The position numbers were made by a program, and so were the translations under genes. Of a DNA stretch of 64,000 bases, positions 27,035-35,761 are shown piece by piece. How positions within the stretch are numbered: the first letter of the stretch is position 1; every line of letters starts with the position of its first letter. The notes below the pieces were generated by a model. That model was given only the letters and a program-made list of their open reading frames with translations, was not told where the DNA came from and did not search any database. Source of the stretch: Thermodesulforhabdaceae bacterium (GTDB lineage Bacteria; Desulfobacterota; Syntrophobacteria; Syntrophobacterales; Thermodesulforhabdaceae); the NCBI GenBank assembly GCA_037482015.1, contig JBBFKT010000004.1:1-64000 (forward strand), written 5' to 3'.

Positions 27035-27901
27035 TCAGTTTAGGATGAACTCTTTAATGTCCTTGAAGGCATCTCCGAATTTGGCAAGGAGTTCCTCAAT
27101 CATGCGAGATGTTATGCCCAGATCATTAAAAACTTCATCCTGGTTAGGGTTGAGAAATCCATCAATACCACAGCCGATGCCGATCGAAGAAACCATTCTG
27201 TTTGCCACGTATAGAATGTTTGCAATATCACGATACTTATCGGCCGCTTTTTTGGGATTATGGTGGAATCGAATTCCAGCCGTTACAGCATCAGGAAAGT
27301 TCCATTTTTTAGCAATAAGCCCACCTAGTTGCTGGTGGTCTATTCCCAGGATTTCTCGTTCAGCGTCAAGGAATGTCTTTTTGTTTTTTTTGACTTCATT
27401 AATAATCCGATCGAATTCTTCTCTAACATAAAAATGCAGAACTGTTTTCCCAATGTCGTGGAGCAGTCCCGCTGTGTAGAGAGAAAGCAGGTTTTGACGA
27501 TTAAGCCGTTCCCCGATTATTTCTGTCATCAAAGCAACACCGACGGCGTGCTCCCAGAGTTCACCCTCCCTTAGATCATATCCTTCCATAGCCCCTCTAT
27601 AATATTGGGCAGCACAAGCCGCCATCACCACTTGAATGAGTTGCTTTTGTCCCAGCACGACAATAGCATCTCGAAGGGATTCGACGTTACGAAGCCTTGC
27701 ATAGTATGGTGATCGGGCAATAGATAACACTTTGGCTGCAATCACCGGTTCGTATTTGATTACATCTTCAATCTTTCTAACCGGAGCCAATTCCCGAAGA
27801 AGTGGCATCAGCTTATGGACCACATCAGGAAATGGAGGAAGACGTTGAGCCTGGGCAATGATACGATCAATCCATTCCTGACCGCTCTTTTGTTCGTTCA
27901 T
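27035..27901 (-). CDS. HDOD-domain signalling protein
   Basis: A 288-aa protein dominated by an HDOD domain (about 12-210): LPPFPDVVHKLMPLL, VLSIARSPYYARLRNVESLRDAIVVLG and LLHDIGKTVLHFY. It keeps an HD-like HDIGK and a later GIDHQQLGGLIAKKWNFP helix typical of HDOD proteins, which are mostly non-catalytic signalling scaffolds. First gene of an HDOD-csrA-fliW run, so a link to motility or CsrA control is likely by context. Confidence 0.88.
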   Translation of the reverse strand: MNEQKSGQEWIDRIIAQAQRLPPFPDVVHKLMPLLRELAPVRKIEDVIKYEPVIAAKVLSIARSPYYARLRNVESLRDAIVVLGQKQLIQVVMAACAAQYYRGAMEGYDLREGELWEHAVGVALMTEIIGERLNRQNLLSLYTAGLLHDIGKTVLHFYVREEFDRIINEVKKNKKTFLDAEREILGIDHQQLGGLIAKKWNFPDAVTAGIRFHHNPKKAADKYRDIANILYVANRMVSSIGIGCGIDGFLNPNQDEVFNDLGITSRMIEELLAKFGDAFKDIKEFILN

Positions 27902-28051
27902 ACTTCCATCCTCGCTAAGCTACAAAATCTTTCAGTTTTCCCGAATTTTTATTGTGATATATTATCAAAATGATGTAACAAATACAATGTAAAAAGAAAA
28001 ACAGGGAATTCTTGACTCTTTAAAGACCTGTTCCTTAGGTCGCGGTTGGTT

Positions 28052-29326
28052 ATGAAGAAGCAAAGACCTTTCGGTAATCTAGAAGAATGTTATCGAATAT
28101 TGGGAATTTCCCCCAGCGCTTCGCTAGATGAAGTCAAGCAAAGGTATAGAATGCTTGCAAAACTTTACCATCCAGATGTCCGCGGTTCAGGTAGTTCAGG
28201 CTCATTGTCGAAGGGGGAAGCCACTGAGCTTTTTAGAAAGGTTAACGAAGCTTACAAGGTCATAGTTAACTGGAAAACTTTTGAGGCGGCTTTCAAAAGG
28301 GCTAAAAACTCGTCAAATATATCCCGAGATCCTGAAGATAATAATAAAAATATCTATGATGAAAAATCTTTTTCTCGCAATCCCTTTCACGATGACATTT
28401 ATCGAAAGAAGAAAACCGTTTCTTACCCCAGGGATTTAACTTTTAGCCTTAAATGGCGAAAAAGAATAGCCACATTGATCATTGGATCTTTTTTGGTTTT
28501 GGTACTGGCCGTTATTGTCATACCCTTTCTTGATTCTTCTCCAAAACAAAGGGTTGTAGTTTCTTCACCGAATAATATCATTACAATTTCTTCGGAGCCA
28601 AAGTTGCCCGAAAAACCTTCTTCCGGATCTTTACCGTCAAGGCGGACGATCGGCGCAGCTTATCAGAACCATCCTTCTAAATCTTTTTTTACTGTCGGAT
28701 CCACCGAAGATGAAGTTCTTTCAGTCCAGGGAATGCCGGATAAAAAGTCTGGTCAAATGTGGCATTACGGACTTTCTAAAGTCATGTTTCGGGATGGCAG
28801 GGTTGTGGGATATGATAATTTCGACGGTTCCTTAAAGGTCCAGCTTGTCCCGAAGAAGGATGTTCTTTCTGTTAACCTTCCTGAATATTTCACTCTTGGA
28901 TCTAACCAGGATGAAGTTCTTTTAGTGCAAGGAACACCTCATAAAGTAATTAAGGACACGTGGCATTATGGGCTTGATAGAATTTTTTTCAAAGAAGAAA
29001 ATGGTGTGAAAGTGGTGAGCGGTTACGACAATTTGGCTGGATCACTCAAAGTTCGTGTTATTCCTCCCGAAGTAACCCAAGAGTCAGCATCTTTGAATCG
29101 AGGCTACTTTACAGTCGGTGATAGTCAAAGGGATGTTGTGGCGATTCAGGGAACGCCTCAGAGAGTTGAACAAAACAAGTGGTTTTACGGAGCTTTTTAC
29201 GTGATATTTGATCGGGGAAAAGTAGTAAACGTGGGTCCCGTGCCTGGAGATGGGGGAGGAGTGCTGAAGTTTGTAGCAAAGCAACAGTCATTGTCGGGTC
29301 AAAGTGGGGGTGGAAATGAGCACTAG
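28052..29326 (+). CDS. J-domain membrane protein with three tandem repeats
   Basis: A 424-aa protein. An N-terminal J domain (about 8-80) has CYRILGISPSASLDEVKQRYR and the DnaK-stimulating HPD motif in YHPDVRG. A membrane helix follows at about 145-165. The rest carries three ~55-residue repeats, each starting FTxG(S/D)xxxxVxxxQGxP and containing a WxYG core and, in the first two, a GYDNxxGSLKV end. The repeats would lie on the far side of the membrane from the J domain. A SmpA/BamE-like fold is possible but not established. The start at 28052 is the first ATG. It overlaps the next gene by 11 nt. Confidence 0.8.
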   Translation: MKKQRPFGNLEECYRILGISPSASLDEVKQRYRMLAKLYHPDVRGSGSSGSLSKGEATELFRKVNEAYKVIVNWKTFEAAFKRAKNSSNISRDPEDNNKNIYDEKSFSRNPFHDDIYRKKKTVSYPRDLTFSLKWRKRIATLIIGSFLVLVLAVIVIPFLDSSPKQRVVVSSPNNIITISSEPKLPEKPSSGSLPSRRTIGAAYQNHPSKSFFTVGSTEDEVLSVQGMPDKKSGQMWHYGLSKVMFRDGRVVGYDNFDGSLKVQLVPKKDVLSVNLPEYFTLGSNQDEVLLVQGTPHKVIKDTWHYGLDRIFFKEENGVKVVSGYDNLAGSLKVRVIPPEVTQESASLNRGYFTVGDSQRDVVAIQGTPQRVEQNKWFYGAFYVIFDRGKVVNVGPVPGDGGGVLKFVAKQQSLSGQSGGGNEH

Positions 29327-30965
29327 GTTGATGGAGCAACTGCTTAGGGGAAGTTTTGATTGGAAAGCTTTTGATGCTTACGATGAAAAAATTCGATGGG
29401 ACATGGTGAAAAATATTCTCGACGAGTATCGTAAGCTAATAAATGAACATTCTGTTGATGAGTTTGAAAAGCGCGGCAAGCTTACCAAAAAAATTCTAAA
29501 AGACATGGCAGCTATAGGCTTGTTCGGTCTGAACATTCCGGAATCATACGGCGGCAAAGGATGTAACCTTCAGGAATATCTTGCTATTGTGGCAGAGATG
29601 GCAAAAATTGATTTATCTGTTTCTCTTGTTTCTCTTGCTCATCTTTCTATAGGCATAAAGGGTATTTTGTTGTTTGGTTCCCAGGACCAAAAAGAACGTT
29701 ATCTTCCTCGAGCGGCTTCGGGGGATTTGATCTTTTCCTACGCTCTTACAGAACCAAAACACGGATCAGATGCCCGCCATATTGAAACTCATGCCGAATT
29801 GTCCCCAGATGGTAAATATTACATCCTTAACGGACAGAAAACATACATAACTAACGCTAACTACGCCGGGGCGCTCACTGTTTTTGCTCAAATGGATCCA
29901 AATCAGCCGGGTTTTATGGGCGCCTTTATTGTAGAAACCGGTTGGGAAGGGGTCCACATAGAAAAAGATATGCCCAAAATGGGGCTTAAGGCGAGTTCTA
30001 CGGCTACCGTGAGCTTTAAGAACGTCAAGGTGCCCACAGAAAATCTTATCGGCAGTCCAGGAGATGGCTATAAGATAGCTTTAGCAATTCTCAGCTATGG
30101 AAGACTCGGACTTGCTGCCGCTTCCTACGGGCTTATGGATCAGTCCTGTAAAGACATGCTCAAGAGAGCCAGATCGCGGAAGCAGTTTGGCCGTCCTATA
30201 GCAGAATTTGAACTGGTGCAGGAAATGATTGTAAAAGCCGAAGTTTACAAAACTGTGACCAAAGCGATGACATTTTTTACCGCCTGTATTATGGAGATGG
30301 ATCCGGGAGCTTCTGTAGCTGTTGAGACATCCCATTGTAAGCTTTTCGGGACCGCTCGAGCCTGGAATGTTCTCTATGATACTATGCAGGTTCATGGCGG
30401 AGCAGGTTATTTGAGCACGCTTCCTTTTGAAAAACGTATGCGGGACTTTCGCGTAGCTACCATCTTTGAAGGCACCACAGAAATCCATTCAATTTATCCT
30501 CCGCTCTGGATTTTGCGACAGTGGAGGAAAGAACTTTCCGTGGAACGTTTTACTAATAAAGTAAGGCAGTTAGGAGAAATATTTTTTGCTTCAGAAAAAT
30601 GGATTTCCTGGGGAGAAGAAACCGAACTCCAGCGGGCTCAGAGACTATGCGAAAAAATGATTGTGGCAGTAAGAAGATTGCTTCTTTTTGGTATGGTAAG
30701 ATACGGGGAGAAAATAACAGATCATGAATTTTTCTTGCGGCGTATAACTTCACTCAGTCTTTATGCTTTTGGGTTGCTGTCGCTCGGGGCTGTCCTCAGG
30801 TATAGAAAAAAACGACACATGCTAAGCGAGAGAGATCTTGCCGTATTGGAGTATTTTACCGAAGAGGCGCAGGAAGTTTACCGAAAGGCTAACTCTGTCC
30901 TGATTTCACCAATTGAGAAGTCTCATGCAAGAGTGGTTAAATCCATGAACAGTCTTGATTGGTAG
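29316..30965 (+). CDS. Acyl-CoA dehydrogenase
   Basis: A 549-aa FAD enzyme of the acyl-CoA dehydrogenase family, longer than the usual ~380 aa and closer to the VLCAD-like class with a C-terminal helical extension. Visible motifs are YALTEPKHGSDARHIETHA, QKTYITNA, VHGGAGYLSTLPFEKRMRDFR and FEGTTEIHSIYP, which contains the candidate catalytic Glu region. The ATG at 29316 overlaps the J-domain gene's stop and is preferred to a GTG at 29304. Substrate chain length cannot be told from sequence. The pairing with the J-domain gene looks cotranscriptional only. Confidence 0.9.
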   Translation: MSTRLMEQLLRGSFDWKAFDAYDEKIRWDMVKNILDEYRKLINEHSVDEFEKRGKLTKKILKDMAAIGLFGLNIPESYGGKGCNLQEYLAIVAEMAKIDLSVSLVSLAHLSIGIKGILLFGSQDQKERYLPRAASGDLIFSYALTEPKHGSDARHIETHAELSPDGKYYILNGQKTYITNANYAGALTVFAQMDPNQPGFMGAFIVETGWEGVHIEKDMPKMGLKASSTATVSFKNVKVPTENLIGSPGDGYKIALAILSYGRLGLAAASYGLMDQSCKDMLKRARSRKQFGRPIAEFELVQEMIVKAEVYKTVTKAMTFFTACIMEMDPGASVAVETSHCKLFGTARAWNVLYDTMQVHGGAGYLSTLPFEKRMRDFRVATIFEGTTEIHSIYPPLWILRQWRKELSVERFTNKVRQLGEIFFASEKWISWGEETELQRAQRLCEKMIVAVRRLLLFGMVRYGEKITDHEFFLRRITSLSLYAFGLLSLGAVLRYRKKRHMLSERDLAVLEYFTEEAQEVYRKANSVLISPIEKSHARVVKSMNSLDW

Positions 30966-31061
30966 TTTATAATAGCTCGTGGGATAACTTTTCCCTGATG
31001 TTTATCAATAAACTCACTCCCTGGAAGTGGATTTTTTTTCTTAAAATTAGCTTGTAGTTTC

Positions 31062-31089
31062 TTGACATCATCCTTGAGAGTGATAAGAA
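31062..31089 (+). promoter_or_regulatory. Candidate sigma70 promoter for the fabD operon
   Basis: TTGACA, a 16-nt spacer and TAAGAA lie about 70 nt upstream of the fabD start, in a 194-nt gap between the acyl-CoA dehydrogenase and fabD. The -10 match is imperfect. Confidence 0.35.
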
Positions 31090-31159
31090 GCCGATTACGT
31101 TACAAACCATGTGGATAAATTTTTATTAAAGCAGTTTTGGAGAAAGGAGCGATTTAGGG

Positions 31160-32089
31160 ATGGAAGGATGGGTTTTTCTCTTCCCTGGTCAGGGCTCTCA
31201 ATATGTTGGCATGGGAAGAGGCTTTTATGAATCCTACTCGGAAGTGGAAAAGATCTTTGATGAGGCTAGTCGTATCTCGGGTATAAATGTCGCTCGGCTG
31301 TGTTTTGAAGGTCCTGAAGATGAACTTGTTCTAACCAAAAATGTTCAGTTAGCCATTACTGTGGTTAATGTTGCTTGTCTCAAAGTGCTTGAACTTCATG
31401 GCATACATCCAGTTGCCGCAGCGGGTCACAGTCTCGGGGAATACAGTGCTTTGTATGCTGCGGGGGTAGTAGATTTTCCTGATCTGATCAAACTTGTTTA
31501 CCATAGAGGTCGTTTGATGCATGAAGCGGCTGAAAAGTTTAGAGGCGGTATGCTGGCGCTTATGTATGCTACCGAGGAGCAGATAGGTCATATCTGCCGC
31601 GTCTGTGATTTGGAGGTGGCTAATATAAATTCGCCAGAGCAGGTTATAGTGACAGGAAGTCTAGAAGGTATTCAAAAGGCGATTGAAGAAGCTCGAAAGA
31701 TTGGTATCAAAAGAACTGTTCCCTTAAACGTGAGTGGTCCATGGCATAGCCGCTGGATGAAAGATGCGTCCGACAAATTTGAAATTGTGCTCAAGGGTTG
31801 TTCTTTCCACCGCATGATGTTCCCTGTTGTAATGAACACGGACGCCAAAATCCTAGAAGACGGGGAAGATATAGGCGCAAAACTAAAAACCCAGATAGTA
31901 TCCCCAGTTTTGTGGAAGCAATCTATCGAACGGCTTATTGCTCTTGGCTATACTAAGTTTGTGGAAGTGGGACCGAAGCAGGTTCTTAGTGGGTTGGTCA
32001 GGAAAATTGACAAGTCAGTTCACATTGCTCATGTTGAAGATCCTCCATCCCTGGCTACTTTTCTTAAGAATCATAATAACTTAAGTTGA
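31160..32089 (+). CDS. fabD: Malonyl-CoA:ACP transacylase
   Basis: A 309-aa enzyme that loads malonyl onto acyl carrier protein for fatty acid synthesis. It shows FLFPGQGSQYVGMG, the nucleophile elbow GHSLGEYSAL (Ser) and the catalytic His in NVSGPWHSRWM. AAAGGAG precedes the ATG. It leads a run of seven plus-strand genes with gaps of 2-21 nt. Other fab genes are absent here. Confidence 0.95.
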   Translation: MEGWVFLFPGQGSQYVGMGRGFYESYSEVEKIFDEASRISGINVARLCFEGPEDELVLTKNVQLAITVVNVACLKVLELHGIHPVAAAGHSLGEYSALYAAGVVDFPDLIKLVYHRGRLMHEAAEKFRGGMLALMYATEEQIGHICRVCDLEVANINSPEQVIVTGSLEGIQKAIEEARKIGIKRTVPLNVSGPWHSRWMKDASDKFEIVLKGCSFHRMMFPVVMNTDAKILEDGEDIGAKLKTQIVSPVLWKQSIERLIALGYTKFVEVGPKQVLSGLVRKIDKSVHIAHVEDPPSLATFLKNHNNLS

Positions 32090-32110
32090 TGATAGGGGGA
32101 TTAAGCGACC

Positions 32111-32734
32111 ATGATCAGGCGAATTTTAGTTTTTGTTACAGTTTTAGCGCTGGGGATAACGGGATTTGCTGTGGAGCCGGTTAAAAGTGCAGAGCCAGAT
32201 ACGCCTACGAAAATAATCTCTTCTATGGTTGACGAAGTTTTCGCTGTTTTGAATAAAGGCTGTGCTCAGGGGCGCTCTGTAAGGTCCTACCGTGAAGAAC
32301 TCTACCAGGTGGCGTTGAAATACGTTGATCTGGATGAAGTTGCTCCTAGAGTGGTTGGTCCTGTGTGGCGTGACCAGACAAAAGAAGCCCAGGAAGAATT
32401 CAAAAAACTGTTTAGAGAAGTGGTTTTTTCAAGCTATGCAGATCGGCTTGAGCGGTATGCCTGTGCTCAGAAAAAAGTGATTTATGAAAATGATGAAATT
32501 CAGGGATCTATTGCTAGAGTCAGGTCTCGAGTCCAATCTCCTGATCAGGGGGAAGCACAGATAGAGTATAGGTTAAAAAAGAAACCGACTGGTTGGAAGA
32601 TTTACGATGTAGTGGTTGAAGGTGTTAGCATGGTACAGAATTATCGAAGCCAATTTGCTGATATATTGAGACGGCAGAGCTTTGCTCAAATGCTAGATAT
32701 GTTACGGAACAAGGTGGAAACAGGTAAAAATTAG
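32111..32734 (+). CDS. mlaC: MlaC/Ttg2D-like periplasmic phospholipid-binding protein
   Basis: A 207-aa exported protein with a signal peptide (about 1-26). The mature part has the MlaC pattern ISSMVDEVFAVLN, VDLDEVAPRVVG, WRDQTKEAQEEFKKLFREVV and PTGWKIYDVVVEGVSMVQNYRSQFADIL. MlaC moves phospholipid between outer and inner membranes for the MlaFEDB transporter. The other mla genes are not adjacent, though an unlinked ABC ATPase lies two genes on. It keeps the usual fabD-operon spacing of 21 nt. Confidence 0.88.
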   Translation: MIRRILVFVTVLALGITGFAVEPVKSAEPDTPTKIISSMVDEVFAVLNKGCAQGRSVRSYREELYQVALKYVDLDEVAPRVVGPVWRDQTKEAQEEFKKLFREVVFSSYADRLERYACAQKKVIYENDEIQGSIARVRSRVQSPDQGEAQIEYRLKKKPTGWKIYDVVVEGVSMVQNYRSQFADILRRQSFAQMLDMLRNKVETGKN

Positions 32735-32753
32735 TTTTTAGATTGTAGAAGCG

Positions 32754-33452
32754 GTGAGATCTATCAAAACCAATGATGATTCTAAAAAGGATCTTGAGGG
32801 ACATAGAAGGCGGCTGAGAGAACGCTTCGCCACAAGCGGATTAGAAGCGTTTCAAGACCATGAGGTGCTGGAATTGCTTCTTACCTATGCTATTCCTCGA
32901 AAGGACGTAAAGTCTATAGCGAAAAAACTCCTGGTGCATTTTAAGTCTCTGTCCTCTGTCTTTGATGCTCCTAGGGAAAGCCTTCAAAGTATCGAAGGAG
33001 TCGGTCCTCAAGCCGCTATACTCATTTCTTTAATTCCTCAGCTATCGGAAAGATACGCCTTTGATCGTCAGCGCCACCGTGATACTCTCTCCTGCGCTAA
33101 AGATGTTTGGGAATATATTAAACCTCGAGTGGATAAGGCTTTTGAAAGTCTCTGGATGATTGCCCTTGATAGTCAGAATAAGGTTTTAGCCGCTGAAATG
33201 ATTCAGAAAGGCACAGTTAACAGGACGGTTGTTATTCCGAGGTTGGTTGTAGAAACTGCTATAAAGCATCGGGCAACGGCTGTTATCCTTGTTCACAACC
33301 ATCCCGGAGGAAGCACTGCTCCATCTCAGGCTGATAGGCATATAACATCTTTGCTTAAAAAGACCTTGGAGGTTCTTGATATACGACTTCTTGATCACCT
33401 AATAATAACCAGTTCCTCTTATTACTCCTTTGCGGAAACTGGAGATCTCTAA
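32754..33452 (+). CDS. radC: RadC-family JAB1/MPN protein
   Basis: A 232-aa protein with an N-terminal helix-hairpin-helix region (SIEGVGPQAAILIS) and a C-terminal JAB/MPN metalloprotease-like domain with the metal motif LVHNHPGGSTAPSQAD. The family was once tied to DNA repair but its role is unclear. It starts with GTG, 19 nt after mlaC, and its stop is 2 nt before the ABC ATPase gene. Confidence 0.92.
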   Translation: MRSIKTNDDSKKDLEGHRRRLRERFATSGLEAFQDHEVLELLLTYAIPRKDVKSIAKKLLVHFKSLSSVFDAPRESLQSIEGVGPQAAILISLIPQLSERYAFDRQRHRDTLSCAKDVWEYIKPRVDKAFESLWMIALDSQNKVLAAEMIQKGTVNRTVVIPRLVVETAIKHRATAVILVHNHPGGSTAPSQADRHITSLLKKTLEVLDIRLLDHLIITSSSYYSFAETGDL

Positions 33453-33454
33453 GG

Positions 33455-34270
33455 ATGGAACGACTAGCAATCAGTATGGAAAATGTCTGGTTTGTTAGGA
33501 ATGGTAGAGCCATCATCCATAACTTCTCCTGGCAGGTGGAAGAGGGGAGTCACTGGATTTTGTTGGGACCTAACGGATCTGGTAAAACCACCATTCTCAA
33601 GCTCATTGCTGGCTATCTGTGGCCTACGGAGGGGGTTATATCCGTTTTAGGGAGTGAGTTTGGAAAGATCGATCTAAGAGTTCTTAGACGACAGATTGGC
33701 TGGGTAGGATCTTTTCTTCAGGAACACATCGCTTCTGAACAAACACCTATGGACATCATCCTTAGTGGCGCGATGGGATCTCTTTGGCTTTATGAAAAAC
33801 CATCGAAGAAATCTATAGCACTGGCCGAGTCAATGGCCGATCTTGTAGGATGTTCCCATCTGCTAAAAACACCCTATGGAGTTCTTTCTCAAGGTGAAAA
33901 GCAACGAATTCTTCTGGCTAGAGCTCTGACCGCTCAACCTCGGCTTCTCCTGCTAGATGAACCCTGCGCTGGTTTGGATATGGTTGCCAGAGAGCACTTC
34001 CTGCAGGTTCTTTCTCAACTTCCAGTTAAACTTTCGCACCCCATAACCATTGTCCTGGTTACACATCACATTGAGGAAGCAAATCAGCTCTTTTCGAAGG
34101 CCCTTCTTCTGAAAAATGGAACGGTTCTGGGGTGTGGGTCTATTTGGGATGTTTTAACAGATAGCATGCTTTCCGAACTTTATGAGGCACCGATTAAAAG
34201 TTTTTCCTTCAACGGCCGTTATTATGGATATGTAGTCTGGAACGGGATTGAACCTTTAAGAAGGCGATAA
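33455..34270 (+). CDS. ABC transporter ATP-binding protein (YlmA/ModF-like), no permease
   Basis: A 271-aa ATPase with Walker A GPNGSGKTT, signature LSQGEKQR, Walker B LLLLDEPCAGLD and switch HH region VTHHIEEA. The order and length resemble YlmA-type stand-alone ABC ATPases that lack a dedicated permease. No permease or binding protein is adjacent. The C-terminal ~30 residues are not conserved. Substrate unknown. Confidence 0.85.
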   Translation: MERLAISMENVWFVRNGRAIIHNFSWQVEEGSHWILLGPNGSGKTTILKLIAGYLWPTEGVISVLGSEFGKIDLRVLRRQIGWVGSFLQEHIASEQTPMDIILSGAMGSLWLYEKPSKKSIALAESMADLVGCSHLLKTPYGVLSQGEKQRILLARALTAQPRLLLLDEPCAGLDMVAREHFLQVLSQLPVKLSHPITIVLVTHHIEEANQLFSKALLLKNGTVLGCGSIWDVLTDSMLSELYEAPIKSFSFNGRYYGYVVWNGIEPLRRR

Positions 34271-34285
34271 TGCAAGGTGGAAAGG

Positions 34286-34837
34286 ATGTTCGGCATGAAA
34301 TGCTGGCATGCGCCTCTAGAAGGCCTTGTGGTGCTTGAACCGCAGGTGTTTGAGGATGATAGAGGATTTTTTTATGAGAGTTACAACGAAAGAACTCTCC
34401 AGAGCCTTGGCATCAACGACAGATTTGTTCAGGACAATCACTCAGGATCGAAACAATGGGTATTGAGAGGGCTTCACTACCAGATTTGCCATCCTCAGGT
34501 AAAACTTGTGCGAGTAGTTAAAGGCGAAATTTTTGATGTAGCTGTTGATATTCGGCGAAATTCTCCAACCTTTGGAAAATGGTTTGGCATAATACTTTCG
34601 GCAGAAAACAAAAAGCAGCTTTACATACCCGTAGGGTTTGCTCACGGCTTTCTCGTGCTTTCCGAATGGGCAGAGGTGCTCTATAAAACAACGGATTTTT
34701 ACGCTCCTCAGTGCGATCGAGTAATCGTGTGGAATGATCCATCTATAGGTATTAATTGGCCGCTTAATGGACGAGAACCGATTCTTTCGGCGAAAGACGC
34801 TAGGGGTGCTCTTCTTGAGCATGCTGAAGTTTTTTAG
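34286..34837 (+). CDS. rfbC: dTDP-4-dehydrorhamnose 3,5-epimerase
   Basis: A 183-aa RmlC-type cupin enzyme for dTDP-L-rhamnose. It has FEDDRGFFYESYNE, VQDNHSGSKQWVLRGLHYQ with the catalytic His, and VPVGFAHGFLVLSE-like sequence (IPVGFAHGF). The start is placed at an ATG after AAGGTGG; another ATG at 34295 and a GTG at 34277 are possible. It lies 15 nt upstream of rfbD. rfbA and rfbB are not in the window. Confidence 0.93.
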   Translation: MFGMKCWHAPLEGLVVLEPQVFEDDRGFFYESYNERTLQSLGINDRFVQDNHSGSKQWVLRGLHYQICHPQVKLVRVVKGEIFDVAVDIRRNSPTFGKWFGIILSAENKKQLYIPVGFAHGFLVLSEWAEVLYKTTDFYAPQCDRVIVWNDPSIGINWPLNGREPILSAKDARGALLEHAEVF

Positions 34838-34852
34838 AAAAGGAGATTATGC

Positions 34853-35749
34853 GTGAGTAAGCGAGTAATCATAACCGGAGGATTAGGTCAGCTCGGATGG
34901 GAACTTCAGCGAACTAAACCTTCTCACTGGGAGGTGTGGATTACTGACATAGATGAAATGGACATCACTCAGCCAGAATCGGTCGCTAAGGCATTTCAAG
35001 ACTTCAAACCCCATCTTGTCATAAACGCTGCTGCCTATACTGCTGTAGATAAAGCTGAAGATGATGTGGAGATGGCTTTTCGAGTTAACCGTGACGGAGT
35101 AATTAACATCGCCAGGGAGGCAAGGGTAGGGCAGTGCCGTATTATTCATATATCGACTGATTTTGTCTTTGACGGATTTTCGGGAGTTCCCTATAGCCCT
35201 GATGATACTCCCAATCCTATTGGTGTTTATGCCAAAAGCAAGCTCGCCGGGGAGAATGCGCTTATGGAAGTTTACCCTGAAGGAAGCCTGATCGTTCGAA
35301 CCGCATGGCTTTACTCCGCTCACGGAAATAACTTTGTTAAAACAATGCTAAGACTTTTCCAGAGTCAGCAAGTTGTGCGTGTCGTGAGTGATCAGGTAGG
35401 CACCCCTACATGGGCTTTTAATCTCGCCAGGTTTCTTTGGTTTCTGGCTGATTGTAACTTCGTTTTGCTTGATCACCGCCGTTATCATTTTACCGATGCG
35501 GGAGTTGCAAGTTGGTATGATTTTGCTGTTGCTATCGAAGAGGAGACACGTTCGTGGAGAAATCACACTGTGGAAGTTATGCCGATTTTTTCCAAAGACT
35601 ATCCAACCAAGGCTACACGTCCCCATTTTAGCGTGTTAAATAAAGAAGTTGCGTGGAAACTCTGGAATGAAAAACCTCAACACTGGCGCAAGGCTCTTAG
35701 ATGTATGCTGCAAGAGCTTGATAATTCTAAAGATTCTCAGGCTGTCTGA
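34853..35749 (+). CDS. rfbD: dTDP-4-dehydrorhamnose reductase
   Basis: A 298-aa short-chain dehydrogenase for the last step of dTDP-L-rhamnose synthesis. NAD(P)-binding ITGGLGQLGWEL, the NAAAYTAVDKAE segment and the catalytic YAKSKLAGE are visible. It starts with GTG after AAAAGGAG. Paired with rfbC and followed by a WecA-like transferase, it points to surface polysaccharide or O-antigen assembly. Confidence 0.94.
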   Translation: MSKRVIITGGLGQLGWELQRTKPSHWEVWITDIDEMDITQPESVAKAFQDFKPHLVINAAAYTAVDKAEDDVEMAFRVNRDGVINIAREARVGQCRIIHISTDFVFDGFSGVPYSPDDTPNPIGVYAKSKLAGENALMEVYPEGSLIVRTAWLYSAHGNNFVKTMLRLFQSQQVVRVVSDQVGTPTWAFNLARFLWFLADCNFVLLDHRRYHFTDAGVASWYDFAVAIEEETRSWRNHTVEVMPIFSKDYPTKATRPHFSVLNKEVAWKLWNEKPQHWRKALRCMLQELDNSKDSQAV

Positions 35750-35761
35750 CGAGGTTACATC

